A stretch of DNA of 64,000 nt from Symsagittifera roscoffensis (GCF_963678635.1 NC_087062.1:53826473-53890472), one strand, 5' to 3'; shown: positions 21,888-33,065, numbered from the stretch's first letter. Notes: generated from the sequence alone by a model not told the origin. Made by a program: numbers and translations.

Positions 21888-22688
21888 TTAGGAAGGTTCA
21901 TCTCGTTCGGTTTTCATGTATTTTATGCTTTCACGATCTACATCTTGAATCGTGACACTGGTCTCCTTTGGGTCCGACGTCATTTCGTTCAGCGATTCTA
22001 AGGCTAGCAGATTCGTCAAGTCTTGTTCGTATGACTGCTGTTGCTCGTCGTTGATTTCTTCCTCGGGTTTTGACCGGTCGTCGACCCACTCATCGTCATG
22101 ATCATCGACTATGTCAATGTCTTGTGACACAGTTATTTCTTCTAGACCCACTACTTCTTCCACTATCTTTTTCAGATCTATCCTATCCACTACAAAGTCG
22201 TCACCATAAGGGTTATATTTCTTTCTGGGTCTTGTCCCGTCATTCTGACGAGTCTGTATCGTGAACGGAAGATCTGGTTCCAAATTCTTGGGAACCTCCA
22301 TCTGTTCGGGATCCTGCCAATCCTCCTCTGCCTAGGGTAAGGTTTCATCGTCCGCTTCGATCACCTTTTTTGGATCCAGGTCCAGCGGTGTATTCGTTCC
22401 TTCCTCCACGACTTCGTTTCCATCGTTTTTCTCCCTCGTGCCCTGCTCATTGACCTCACAAGCAGGATCCATCATTAGATAATCCCCTTCTTCCATGTCT
22501 GCGGGTATAAACCAATCTTCTGTCGATGGATTGTGTGGCTTAATGTTCTCGTAGTGGGCGGCTCGGCCAGTACTCAGTCTATAAAAGCGTCCCTCTTGGT
22601 GCACTTCCCTAATTATGAAGGGTCCCCTCCACTTTTTTAGGAGCTTTTTCGTTCCTTTCGGTGGTATAACGTTCTGAAATATCCATAC
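21888..22688 (-). pseudogene. integrase C-terminal tail, acidic
   Basis: Two pieces (22604-22332 and 22301-21888) in continuing order after the integrase core. They start with a GPY/F-like segment (KWRGPFIIREVHQEGRFYRL), followed by TGRAAHYENIKPHNPS and a long acidic tail ending KYMKTERDEPS at TAA near 21888. The same frame continues past that stop into the macrodomain region, so the macrodomain was originally part of pol. No catalytic motif in the tail. Confidence 0.7.
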
Positions 22689-23851
22689 TTAGTCTCCCAC
22701 CGAGTAAGCTTTTGCACCAGCTGCTCTCTTGTCGAATTTTTTCCTCTGCCTTGCCTGTGCTTGCTGAGTATTTCGTCTACACAAATCGTTCAACTCCTGT
22801 TGACGTCTGATCACATCCCTCATGTAGACCTGTGGAGACGTTTTCTTTTCTTCATACTCTGGGTAGAAGAAGGTTAAGGGTAAAGATTTCTCGTGTCCAG
22901 TTAGCATCATGTGTGGACTAACTCCAGTGGTGGAGTGTTGCGTGCTATTATAGGCTCCCATCACCTGTAGAATGTATCTGTCCCAATCGGTCATGTACCT
23001 GGAATAATATACTCTCAGCATCGACACTAACGTCCTATTCTGCCTTTCCACTAAGCCATTTGTCTGTGGATGGTACGTCGTGGAGTGAGCGTGAGCAACC
23101 TGTGAGCGTCTCATAAGCTCTTTCGTAAGCTCTCCTACGAAAGCTGTTCCATTATCCGATTGAAACGTCATCGGACAACCATGTCTCGCTATCCACGTAT
23201 TGATCAGGTGGTCTCATGTCTCTTCAGCCGAGGCAGATATGCAGGGCACGGCCTCTGCATACTTCGTGAAATGATCTATCATGACCAATACCTGATTATA
23301 ACCATTGTCTGTCATGCATATCTTTTGGTGATCTATCTGCACCACTTCGTTGAATTCAGACGAATCGATCGATTGTAAAGCAAATCGCAATTTCCTTGGA
23401 TCCTTGACCTGTTGGCATGACATGCACGCTGTTACCCACTTCACACATGCCTTTTCATTCCAGGCCACTCGAAGCGCTTCAGGATCCTCTGATACACTTT
23501 GTCTATCCCCTGATGGCCCATCTGATCATGCGACCTGAATAATAGTTCTGTCTGATAGAGTTGCGGCAACACTATTGCGTTATACTTGTATAGGACTTTG
23601 TCTTCTTCTCTTCTCTTGCAAGCCACAATCCCCCCGTCCTTGTTCAAATATAACCTCCCCTCCTTCTGCATTAAGTACTGTCTCAGGATACGGTAACTGT
23701 CTTCCTCGAGGTCTCCTTTATCCGGAGAACCATTCTCGATCCACCTTTTCAGGTTGCTTGTCATGCGATCATTTCTCTGCGCCCTTAGAAGATTCGAGAG
23801 TCTGTATCTCGCCTTCAAGTACGTCTTCACTACCCTCATCTGACTATTCAA
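22689..23851 (-). pseudogene. integrase domain of the giant element
   Basis: Three overlapping frame pieces. The N-terminal zinc-binding domain has HDQMGHQGIDKVYQRIL and CVKWVTACMSCQQVKD (HHCC). The core has VVQIDHQ with MIDHFTKYAEAV (first Asp), TFQSDNGTAFVGEL (second Asp) and YHPQTNGLVERQNRTLV (Glu), spaced as a DDE integrase. Frameshifts lie near 23450 and 23200, and the last frame ends near 22689. Short chromodomain-like or GPY/F-like sequence continues in the next piece (GPFIIREVH near 22610). It joins element DNA to the host chromosome. Confidence 0.85.
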
Positions 23852-24124
23852 CTCATTGGGCTAATGTGTGTCTTCTTCCATCTTCACGCACCAAATCTTT
23901 GCCAACGGCTGTGTTTCCTGCTTGAACGGCTGAGGATCAGTCCTGACTACCTCTTTTGTGGCAACAGACTTATCGAACGTTTCGATACCGCTATTGTTTC
24001 CAAATCATCCGCTGCGTTGTCAAAGACCTTCTCACTTGGTATGAAGTAGCTATCACTATCAGGGTCCTGGTACATCTCCCTATCCAGATCCCTTGCACGA
24101 GTTTCCACTAGAGTGTGTGGATCG

Positions 24125-25559
24125 CTAGTTCGGACAGTTCTGATCCCGAGCTCGAAATCCTGTCTGAGTAGGTGTCAATTCCTGAGTTTCGGGAGTTGCC
24201 ATCTGTTGAGGAGGTTGTAATGGAGTTATTACACCCTCCTCCAGATCATGTCTGTGCCTTCTTTGCATCCATCTGAACTCCCCGGACAAAACTTTGTTCC
24301 CCAGGACCTGTTTTTCATCAGGAACTTCTTCATCTATCTCAGACTCCCCGGACAAACTTCCTTGTCCCGGGTATTGCTCTTGTACTCGCTGGCTCTTCTC
24401 ATTGTTCGTCTCCCCGGACAAACAATCTTGCACCAGGTTTCGTTCTACCTTTACTCCTTCTTTCTCCTGGTCCACAAAGGTAACGGTTTTCCTTCGCGTA
24501 TTGCTCCCCTGTTCTTTCCGTCCGTACGAAGTATTGGTTAAAACCTCATGTGGTATTGAGGATACTAGTCGCTGAACTATTGTCCTACAATCCCTCTCGT
24601 TCTCTTCGTGTTGTCGTCTGGACGGCATGATCTTCACCTTTTCCCTGACTGTTAGTGATGCCACTGCTGCTGTCCACTCAGGGTCATCTCTGGTCACTTC
24701 TCTTTCTAACAATCCACCCAGCATCCGCATCACTTGCGGTGTGACCTGCACCATTTTGTCCAGTAATGAGAGGCTGTTTATGTTCATGCGAGAGAGTTCC
24801 TGCTGGACCAGGTTTGAGCGCAGGAACAGATCCAAGGGCACCGGATCCCTTTCGGATAGGATTTTTATCTCGGCTGCTTTCTCGACAGTAAACTCAGGAT
24901 GCCCTGGAATTGGATGTCCAGACTTATCCAACCATCTCGTTAAGGGAAGCGCATCATAAGTTTCTTTGTCGAGAAACGAGAATCCCTCCTTTATTTCTGC
25001 TTGGTTGGCTTGCTTCTGTTCCAATCTTTCATAGAACTCAGTTTTCTTACTGAGGCTGTCAGCATTCTGGTGTTTATCTCGCATCCTGTGCTCGATTATC
25101 ATGTGGTAGCCATTTAGTCTTACTATCCATCTACCAATATAACTCTGATCCATCGAGTAGGTCTTCAACCAGGATAACGCTCTGTTGTCTACGCGTAACT
25201 TAAAGGGAGCGCTCCCCAAGTATGCGCGGTATTTTTCCACAAATGTGACTACTGCAAACATTTCTGCTTTTCGTGCACCATATTTTATCTCAGTGTCACT
25301 CAAGACCTTGCTGCCGTATGCAATGGGACGGAGAACGGTTCTTCCATTCCATTCTTGCTCCTGATGCAATATTCCTGAGATGGCTACTACCGATGCGTCT
25401 GTGTCAAGAACAAACATGCCCTTTTCTGTAGGCATGCCTAGCACTGACGCTTCGCACAGGTCCCGCTTTATGTTTTCGAAGGCAACTTGTGCTTCATCGT
25501 TCCATTCGAACTTTTTCCCTTTGTTGCGCATCAGCTTCTGCATCGAATACACCTTGTCC
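24125..25559 (-). pseudogene. RNase H domain and acidic linker
   Basis: RNase H motifs: MFVLDTDASVVAISGIL (first Asp), KAEMFAVVTFVEKYR (Glu), FKLRVDNRALSWL (Asp) and MRDKHQNADSLSKK (His, Asp), between about 25430 and 25030. Downstream is a long, poorly conserved, Glu/Gln-rich linker that repeats VLSGE-like and CLSGE-like segments (SGETNNEK, SGESEIDE, LSGEFRW). It stops at TAG near 24125, and about 270 bases of broken frame follow before the integrase piece. RNase H removes the RNA strand of the hybrid. Confidence 0.8.
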
Positions 25560-26270
25560 GCATATCCTTTTATGAACTCCCGGTAGTAGTTGGCAAACCC
25601 TAGGAAGCTCAGAAGCTGTGTGTCTGTTCTGGGAGCCTTCCATGTCAACACTGCTTCTACTGCTTCCGGGTCCGGCCTCACACCATGCCTGTCCACCATT
25701 CTTCCCGGGTACTTGATTGAATCCCTATGGATTTCACATTCCGATGGTTTGCATTTCAAGCCTGCTCTTTTCATGCATCCAAAGACCTCATCGAGCCGAT
25801 CATAGTGGTCTTCCAGGATCGGTGTTGCTATGGCTACATCATCCACTAACACATCACAAGATCACAAGATTCCCGTACTTCTTTGTCACTCTGGTCAAAG
25901 CCTGAGCCATCAGTCTTTGAAAAGTGGCCGTTGCATTGCACAAGCCGAAGGGCATCCTCTTCCGCTGGTACAACCCCAACTCACACCCGAATCCGGTCTT
26001 TTCTCTATCCTTCTTCCGCAGCGGGACCTGCCAGAAGGCAGAACCCAAGTCCAATGTGGTGAAGAACTTGGCATCACCAAGTTTAGAGAGGCTCTCGTCT
26101 ATTCGCGGTATCGGGTACGCATCTTTTATCGTTACCGCGTTCAAGTAGCGAAAGTCGCAACAAAACCTAAGCTGCCCCCTTTTTTTCGCCATTACTACCC
26201 CGCAAGCCCATGGCGATTTTGAGGGTTCTATCATATCGTATTCGAGCAACATTTCTATTCCGCTCGGCAC
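25560..26270 (-). pseudogene. reverse transcriptase domain of the giant element
   Basis: RT motifs appear in order: MLLEYDMIEPSKSPWACGVV, RFCCDFRYLNAVTIKDAYPI, FFTTLDLGSAFWQVPLRK (first catalytic Asp, near 26050), MPFGLCNATATFQRLM, then LVDDVAIATP near 25850, where the usual YVDD is expected. A short duplication (ATCACAAG repeated near 25855-25870) causes a frameshift just before the catalytic DD and replaces the tyrosine context. The thumb and connection follow with LGFANYYREFIKGYADKV. By family, it copies element RNA into DNA. Confidence 0.85.
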
Positions 26271-27073
26271 GCTTCCGATTTATGTGGCGTCATTCGTCTT
26301 GCTCCTTCCCTATGGGGAACGCCCTCCTCAAGTTCAATTTCGTGTTCGACGAAAATACAGCAACCGATATCCGCCTTATGTCTTGAAAATACATCCGCGT
26401 TCCGATTTAAAACTTCCCGCAATTTTTCGAAATCTCCCTCACCTATTTTCCCTTTTAAATGTTCTATCTCTGGCAAAACCGGTTTGTCATATTCTAGTTC
26501 ATATGACGAGGGGCTTTCCGGAAAATTCGAGCAGCTCGATAAGCCATCGTCCGTTTCGGATTTCATTGAAAACAATTTATGAATAGATTTTAATTCATTA
26601 ATCCTCTTTAAATTTTCATCTTTATTGGCATGATAAGGACAGTCTTTCACACTATGTTTCTTCAAGTTTAATGACTCCTCATAGTCGGTCCTCATCGGCA
26701 AAGCGTAACCAAGCTTCTTTCCACGCTGGATTGAAACCGTGGTGTCCAGTGTGTTCAATAACACACTGACACACAGTCCGTTTCGCGTTACCGAGAAGCT
26801 CCGGCCTAAAATCACCGAACTCTGGCTATTTGGATTCGGTACTAAACAAACCTGTTTACTATCGCTTAACGAATTTAAATTTCTCATTCTAAAAATTGCC
26901 ACCACAGCCTGTCCTGGCTGTAGTTTCCCTTTTCTATTTAAAAAAATTGGTACCTTGTTTTCGTCTGTTATTATCCTATTAATTGGTTTCTTAACATACT
27001 TCCGGTCCGGGTTTCTAATCCGTATCAGACCGTTATTCAAGTCAATCATCACGTCAAAATTCCTGACGAAATC
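26255..27073 (-). pseudogene. protease end and protease-RT connector
   Basis: The frame continues from the protease (DFVRNFDVMIDLNNGLI) through the connector, with PINRIITDENKVPIF, a cysteine/histidine segment (KDCPYH) and an acidic stretch, to the start of RT (HREGARRMTPHKSEACRAE). A frameshift near 26260 moves the rest of RT to another frame. No separate enzyme is recognised in the connector. Confidence 0.7.
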
Positions 27074-28942
27074 TCAGCCCAAGATGAATTGGTCGGCGTC
27101 GTCCAAATTCTCTACCACCAGGAAGCTCATCCAAAGATCCCGTCCTCCCATGTGGAGAACCGTTATTGGTGTTCTTCCGGCTACGTAAATCGCTCCTCGA
27201 TTGGCGGCGGCCAGTCGGAGATTCGTTGGAATTAGATCTTCTCTCGTGAAGCCTATTCTTTCCCAAGTTTTTATCGGCATCACACTCACTACCGCTCCTG
27301 TGTCCAGAAGCCCTGTGACTCCGATTTTCTTTCCGTTGGTGTCGAGCAGATGTGCGGTCACATCTGCTTCATACCCAATGTGTACTGCATCTTGTTCCAT
27401 CATGGCGTCATGGCCTATTCTGCGGACTTTGAGTTCCTCCTCACCCAAATAGATCTGCCCTATTTGGTCACTATCTGTTGTTACATAAGTCCTAGTGTAG
27501 ATACTGATTTCATCCACGTTCAGCATCACTTGATACGGCCCATAGAATTCCACATAGCTTCCATGAAGTTTCTTTATGCGAGGGCCACCTGTTGTTAGTA
27601 GTGCTCGAACAGCTCCTGACTCAGTGCGTGGCTCCACCTGCCTCAGATAATCTATATATGTGTCCAAATGCATCAAAGTGAACTCGGATGGTTCACTCAG
27701 ATTTCTGATTACCTGGTGTCCAGCCACAGTGATTATCGACTGTATCTTGCTTCCTTGCGGCACCATGCCGAACCTCTGACCGGAGATCACATTAAGTTTC
27801 AAGCTCAAACTGCTTGGTGCTTTAGTTTCTTCGACCTCCGTTGCTTCGAAGGTATTCAGTTGCTCCTGTAGTTTCTCATTTTCCAGTTCGAGTTTCATTT
27901 TCTGTTCGATCTCCTTTGTCACCAGTTCCTGCTGCACTCTATTTAGACCATCCCTCGCGGCTGCCCTATAATCAATCTTGAAATCATCGGTCGCAGTCAC
28001 CGGTTCCGGTTCACATGTCTCTTCAGTTACCGCTTGCATTTTCTTCGTCGCCAGCTCTTGCGGTTTGTCTTTTCTGCGCGCCTCCGCTTCACTCAACAGG
28101 CGAGTCTTGCTGGCTTTCACTCCTGATAAAGCTTCCTCATGCCTTGGATGCTTGATGTCTGCCACTGCATCCCAGAATTGCGGACAATCCGATTTAAAAT
28201 GACCTTCCAAGTTGCAAAAGAAACACCTCGGGCCAAATTTTGCAATTACTCCTCTCATGAAATTCTCATGGTCAACTTCTGACGCATCTTCGTCCTCAAG
28301 GCTAAAGCCTATTGCTTTCAAGCCTTGTTTGTAAGTTGGGCATGCTGACACATGATGATCAGTTGAACTGCAATTGGCACAAGAGCGTCTCTTGTCCATA
28401 TCATCCCTCGGTTTGTACCAGTTGTTCCCTTGGTTTGCTGGTCTGTTGTTAAAATTGCCATAATTGTTCTTATAATATCCAGATCTCGAAGGCGGTTTCA
28501 ACAAAAGATATTCTTTTGACTTGAGCCTCAACTCCTCTAGTGTTGGCGCATTGGTTGATAGTGGTGTGTAATGCGTCGCTAGCATTGTTCGAAGTTCATC
28601 ATTCTTCACACCATCGATGAATTTAGAGGCTACTGCCAGGTTCATCCTTCTGTTTGACTCATCCGGTTGGCTGCGTCTTCTAAGCATCTCCAAATCGTCT
28701 AGAAACTTGTCTATCGTCTCATCTTCTCGTTGTCTCCGTTTCTCGAAGGGTATCATTGCCTGGTGCCCCTGCACCCCTGATCCGAAACGATTTAACAAGA
28801 TTTCCAAGATTTTCTTAGCTGTATCTCGCTGATATTGCTTCTTGGCCATGACACAGTTCAGGGCTGTCCCTTCCAAGTTACTGGTAAGCGCACTGCATTC
28901 TTGTCTTTCCGATAAATCCTCTTCCTCGAAATGCAGTTTCAT
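27074..28942 (-). pseudogene. gag capsid-like region, two zinc knuckles, aspartic protease
   Basis: An open stretch of about 622 codons. The first 150 residues are helical and fit a Gypsy gag capsid region (ALNCVMAKKQYQRDTAKKIL, FEKRRQREDETIDKFLDDLE). Two CX2CX4HX4C knuckles follow: CANCSSTDHHVSAC near residue 188 and CFFCNLEGHFKSDC near 235. A linker with a coiled coil (near 27900) leads to an aspartic protease whose active site is GLLDTGAVVSVMP near residue 545. It ends at TGA 27076-27074, directly before the DFVRNFDV segment in the same frame, so the stop is almost certainly a mutated Arg codon. The role is packaging of element RNA and polyprotein cleavage. Confidence 0.85.
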
Positions 28943-28951
28943 TACCTCTAT

Positions 28952-29554
28952 TCAGGTATCAATAAAGCCATCAGATTCGTCTTTGTAGCACCTTGGTTTC
29001 TTAAAGACTCTTCTGGACTTCTCACTGCGTTCATTGGTCCTGGATAACCTCGTCAGGAATGTCTCCAAAGACCTATTCAGGGGCTCAAAGGCTGTAGCCA
29101 TTGCCGTAGCATCACTCGAGTGCCCCGCCTGAGTGTCCTCACACCTTGTTAATGGCTCTGTATTTGGTGCATCCCTGCTATCCGAATCGCCGTGAGTAAT
29201 TCCCCTTTGGCCCACATGACTCCTCCCTGGGCTCGCATGTCTCCTGTTACCGGAATCACCTCTCCCAGTCGCATGTGTGCCTTGCGTCGGTCTTTCGTTA
29301 GAGGTCTGTCTTTTCCCTGTTGAGCTTGCTCTACTGTTTGGGCCCCATGTTCTATTATACTTTGTGGCATAGCCTGATGAACTGCCCCTACCTCTAGTGG
29401 ATCCATATGTCCTCCTCCTTTGATGGTCATTGAAGTTCACCTTCGGCTCCCTGCTGGGACCTCCCGAGTTCGGTTCCCCGTCTTTTGGTCCACTCTTGCT
29501 GCCTAGTAGCCCGTCCAACCTATCCAAGATAGCCTGAGTTCGCCTCTCCATCAT
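28952..29554 (-). pseudogene. gag middle region, Arg/Ser/Gly-rich
   Basis: An open stretch of about 200 codons: a short helical start (AILDRLDGLLGSK), then a disordered Gly/Ser/Arg/His-rich region (RRRTYGSTRGRGSSSG and similar), then a helical end with KKPRCYKDESDGFIDT. It stops at TGA near 28952, but the same frame continues into the next open piece two codons later. This indicates a nonsense change inside one original ORF. The basic disordered region may bind RNA. Confidence 0.6.
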
Positions 29555-29733
29555 CGCACCATCTTTGTGTCAAGAGTCCCAAGAGACTGCTCTTGCTGAA
29601 TTCTTATCTTCTCCATGTCGTCTCTTAAGCGTAACTCTCTCTGTTCCGCTTCTCGTGTCATTCGCGACATGTTCTTCGCTATGTGTTCGTCCGTTTTTTT
29701 TTCAAGCGTTTTTCGCTTCTACCAACTTCTTGT

Positions 29734-31107
29734 CCACACCAAATATGTCCATGGTTCCAGTCTCTCTTTCGACTTATGCCTCATTCTCCTGGGTCGAACT
29801 ATTGAGGCTGACTTGAGATCCAAAGTCCACTTTCTCACCTTCGTCCTCTTCTTCCTCCTGGGATTCACCTTCATTTCCTGTGACCACTCCCATGGTGAAT
29901 GGAAAGATGTTTCCGAAGGTGTTCTTCATTCTTTCTGAGAACGATGAGGACGTTGTTTGTTTCTCAGTCCCGCCTGCCATCAAGGTGTTGTCTGTTGGAT
30001 ATCTTCTAGTTGCCACTATTTCAGTTGAGATGTCGGACAGTTCCGACATCTCCTCTCGGTCCAATATTCCCGTGGAAGTGGCAAAATCATGGCCTTGTTC
30101 TACCGGAGTAGATTCACTCGCCAGCCTTCGGTCTCTCCCCTCCGGTCCATGTACATCCTGGTTCTCATTCGTGACCTGGTCCGTATGGACCTCCACTTCT
30201 AACGTAGCTTTTCGCTCTTCTGAGGACTTGTGACTCCTAGTTTCAACCATTCTGCCTAAAACCGTCTCCCCTTTGTCGGTCCGGGCCCGTGTGATCCGAT
30301 CCACAAAAGGGTCGGTCCTGGTTTTTCGTTGCTTTTTAGGTATGAATTTCCTAGAGCTATTACCTCGATGCCTAGCCCTTTGTTTCTACTCTCCCCAGTT
30401 CGCGTCTCTGAATTTGTCATAATCGCAAAGCCCCTCGACTGGCCTGGTGTGTTTGCGTCTTTGCTTATCGTTCTCACCACACCAAATTTGTCCATGGTTC
30501 CAGTCTCTCTTTCGACGTATGCCTCATTCTCCTGGGTCGAACTATTGAGGCTGACTTGATATCCAAAGTCCACTTTCTCACCTTCGTCCTCTTCTTCTTC
30601 CTGGGAATCACCTTCATTTCCTGTGACCACTCCCATGGTGAATGGAAAGATGTTTCCGAAGGTGTTCTTCGTTCTTTCTGAGAACGATGAGGGCGTTGTT
30701 TGTTTCTCAGTCCCGCCTGCCATCATGGTGTTGTCTGTTGGAGATCTTCTAGTTGCCACTATTTCAGTTGAGATGTCGCACAGTTCCGACATCTCCTCTC
30801 GGTCCAATATTCCCGTGGAAGTGGCAAAATCATGGCCTTGTTCTACCGGAGTAGATTCACTCGCCAGCCTTCTGTCTCTCTCCTCTGGTCCATGTACATC
30901 CTGGTTCTCATTCGTGGCCTGGTCCGTATGGACCTCCACTTCTAACATAGCTTTTCGCTCTTCTGAGGACTTGTGACTCCTAGTTTCAACCATTCTGCCT
31001 GAAACCGTCTCCCCTTTGTCGGTCCGGGCCCGTGTGATCCGATCCAAAAAAGGGTCGGTCCTGGTTTTTCTTTGCTTTTTAGGTATGAATTTCCTAGAGC
31101 TATTACC
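29734..31107. repeat. tandem duplication, period 743 bases
   Basis: The segment near 29734-30364 is repeated at 30477-31107 with a shift of 743 bases and only scattered differences. An example anchor is ATGGTTCCAGTCTCTCTTTC at 29751 and 30494. The copies are separated by about 110 bases unique to the first coding pass. High similarity means the duplication is recent relative to the decay, or that the copies were homogenised. Confidence 0.85.
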
Positions 31108-31140
31108 TCGTTTAGGTATCCTTGACTTTTCTAGACTCAT
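29774..31140 (-). pseudogene. gag N-terminal region containing an internal duplication
   Basis: Frames 31140-30256 and 30304-29774 encode nearly the same charged sequence twice: DRITRARTDKGET, RMVETRSHKSSEERK, VEQGHDFATSTGILDREEMS, NIFPFTMGVVTGNEG and an acidic EEEEDEGEK run. The first copy ends at a stop near 30256 shortly after entering the second. The second ends at TAA near 29774, after which another frame continues into a coiled-coil-like stretch (about 29750-29560). No known gag domain is recognisable here. The low-complexity acidic/basic mix resembles the disordered N-terminus of large gag proteins. Confidence 0.6.
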
Positions 31141-31146
31141 TCTCAA

Positions 31147-31902
31147 TTTGTCACTTCTTAATGCCTATACACTCAATTCGATTGCTAGTGACCTTATAGT
31201 TTTACTATCAATAATAATGACACAACACAATAAATTTCACGAAATTCTATTAAATAGTGACCACGAATCCCTGTATGTTCTCCGAGTACAGCTTGTATAT
31301 AATTTATTCACACTAGCATATTATCGGTCGTAAAATTTGAGAACTAGCACAATATGATGATATCAGTCGATTTAAAAGATAGTGTACTCACTACCCAATC
31401 AAGCACAAATTATGTTGATTTAAAATCAAAAATAACAGAATAAGAATATTTCTATGAAAAACGTATGTGTATTGTACTTTTAGTCGGTCGCAGTAAAATA
31501 GTCGAACTTGTATTTTAAAGAAAAAGCTTTCCCTGCTTGTTGCTGCACCAAACAGACAAAACTTTGAAGGCAGTAATTTTCTCAAGTGGGCGTCTATTGC
31601 ACCCGCCGAGTACTGTGTTACCTATCTGCCTTCGGACTGCCCGAGCTGGACCTACTAAAATCCTCAGGGCAGTCACTTTTCGCAAAAACGTATTGGGTTT
31701 CAATCCACACCAATGAATCACGTTCTTTTTAGTTTAGACTTGGTGTCGCGAATATCCGAGTTCGAACCTGTTTTATTTTTTCTGGTCTTTATTGAAAGGC
31801 AAGTTACCAGTGCAGTCACTGATTCCTAGCCTGTCTGTTAATAACCTAATACCTCTCACTATAATCTTTTCTTCTGTTTACCTAAGTCCTTTAATAAAAT
31901 AA
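31147..31902. other. gene-free stretch, right edge of the giant element
   Basis: AT-rich upstream region of gag without a supported gene. A leader, promoter or LTR should lie here, but I could not match any part to the left edge (11047-11916). TGGTGTCGCGAATATCCGAG near 31740, followed by TTCGAACC, resembles a tRNA-derived primer site, but in the opposite orientation to the element and with wrong spacing. Confidence 0.45.
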
Positions 31903-32125
31903 TACCCCTCCGGGTTGACAAAAAAAAACAGTACCCCTCCGGATTGGCAAAAATACGACCCTCCGGATTGGCAAAATTGGGACCCCTCGGATTGGGACCC
32001 CTTTGAGTTAGCAAATGTAAGACCCCTCCGGATTGGGACCCCTCCGGTTTTGTGAAAACAAGACCCCTCCGGATTGGGACCCCTCCGAACTTGAAAAATT
32101 TCGACCGGATTGGGAGCCCTCTGGT
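31903..32125. repeat. CCCCTCCGG-rich short-repeat array
   Basis: At least eight imperfect copies of (G)ACCCCTCCGGATTGG, separated by variable spacers such as CAAAAT, TTAGCAAATGTAA and TTGTGAAAACAA. The motif continues sparsely through 33.5 kb (ACCCTTCCGGATTG, ACCCCTCCGAATTG) and in repeats R and R2. The frame on the minus strand is open, but the protein is only the repeat read through. Confidence 0.75.
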
Positions 32126-33065
32126 TTTGTAAAAGTAACTTTTCGGAGATTTCCTTGATTTTCAACCTATACCCCTCCGAAAACGTTCTCCGATGCTATT
32201 ATGCTTTTTGAATTAACTAGGAAGGGTATGTGATCCTTTCCTAGACCCTTCCGGATTGAAGTTAAGCCTGCTACTTGAGAATTCACGCTAACGGTGAAGG
32301 GTCTTATCGCTTACCTAACTTCGGCTCGATTAAAGTTTTCTTGCGCCTTTAGCCTTCCCTTTTCGTCTAGAACAGCCTAAAGTTACTTTATTCAACTGCT
32401 ATTACCTTTTGGTAGGGGTGTAAGGGCTCTCCTTAAAAAAACTATAAAACGTGAAGGGTCTACCCTCCCAAATTGGTGAATTTGCTAAAAACAATCTCAA
32501 AAAAAATTTTCACGCTTACTTTTTCGAATAATTCTTGTTCCTACTAGTAAGTTCAGCTGACTTCTGATCGAATGGTATCAAGATCAACTGGATCTGTCCA
32601 GTCGTTCAAAAGTTATTAACCAAAACGTCTTTCTTCCAAAGTCAAGAAATTTCTCTCTTATAGGTTCCGCCTAACTTTTTCCGCAATTCTGTTCTTTTCG
32701 ACCTAAAAATTATTGATCCGATCTAAAACGCTTTAGTTGAAAAAATTTGCGAAAAACTATGCTACCTGGACCCCTCCGAATTGATGAATCCACTGAATCA
32801 AACACGTTAAGTTTGATTTCTCTGTAACCCGGAAGGCTCTCAGGAAGCGGGTTTTGAAACTTGTAGATTCACAAGTGGACGTTGTCCGAGCAACTATTTT
32901 TACTGCCCTAACTCAAAAATTTCAAAACATTTTCTGATTTTATAATGTTTCGTATTATCAAAAATCGCGAAAATTCGGTTTTTGTTACCAAAATAGTTCC
33001 AACCACTTCCGAACTAAACTTAACCGGTTCTATCTATTATAGTAGTGCAGTTACGATGTAACATA
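32126..33065. other. repeat-rich non-coding stretch
   Basis: No supported gene. Scattered CCCTCCG / CCTTCCGG motifs like those in the array to the left occur among AT-rich DNA. Several GAAGGGTC segments recur. I see no ORF with a recognisable domain. Confidence 0.5.

Larger units (their letters stand above)
11917..31140 (-). mobile_element. giant Ty3/Gypsy-related retroelement with two coding blocks
   Basis: About 19.2 kb of same-strand coding sequence. Block 1 (31140-21182) is gag-pol. After a 390-base non-coding gap, block 2 (20791-11917) holds three ORFs. The blocks share orientation, base composition (roughly half GC, against about a third or less outside) and style of decay (single stops and small frameshifts with otherwise readable frames). 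Treating them as one element is inference; two adjacent elements or a captured second unit are possible. LTRs and primer-binding site were not identified. Ordinary Ty3/Gypsy elements are about 5-8 kb, so this is very large. Macrodomain and SGNH domains are not standard in the family. Confidence 0.6.
21182..31140 (-). pseudogene. gag-pol polyprotein of the giant Gypsy element, decayed
   Basis: The longest readable coding track runs from ATG 31140-31138 (just after an in-frame TAG) to TGA near 21182. Domain order: charged gag N-terminus with an internal tandem duplication, gag, two zinc knuckles, aspartic protease, RT, RNase H, long acidic linker, integrase, C-terminal tail and macrodomain. RT-RNase H-integrase order identifies Ty3/Gypsy. 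At least a dozen stops or frameshifts interrupt it; several stops are TGA where the family context suggests Arg (CGA), consistent with C-to-T decay. Parts are described separately. Such a polyprotein makes virus-like particles and copies element RNA into the genome. Confidence 0.8.

Noticed and set aside
31736..31770. tRNA-like primer-binding site (TGGTGTCGCGAATATCCGAG followed by TTCGAACC) for the giant element
   Set aside because: It reads as a primer site only on the plus strand, while the element is on the minus strand. The spacing between the acceptor-like part and TTCGAA is three bases too long for a normal tRNA.
11047..31900. LTR pair for the giant element
   Set aside because: I compared 11047-11916 with 31147-31900 by eye and found no convincing shared block, so no LTRs are annotated.
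31878..32165. minus-strand ORF with repeated GGxPIRRG-type text
   Set aside because: It is only the CCCCTCCGG array read in frame; no evidence for a protein.
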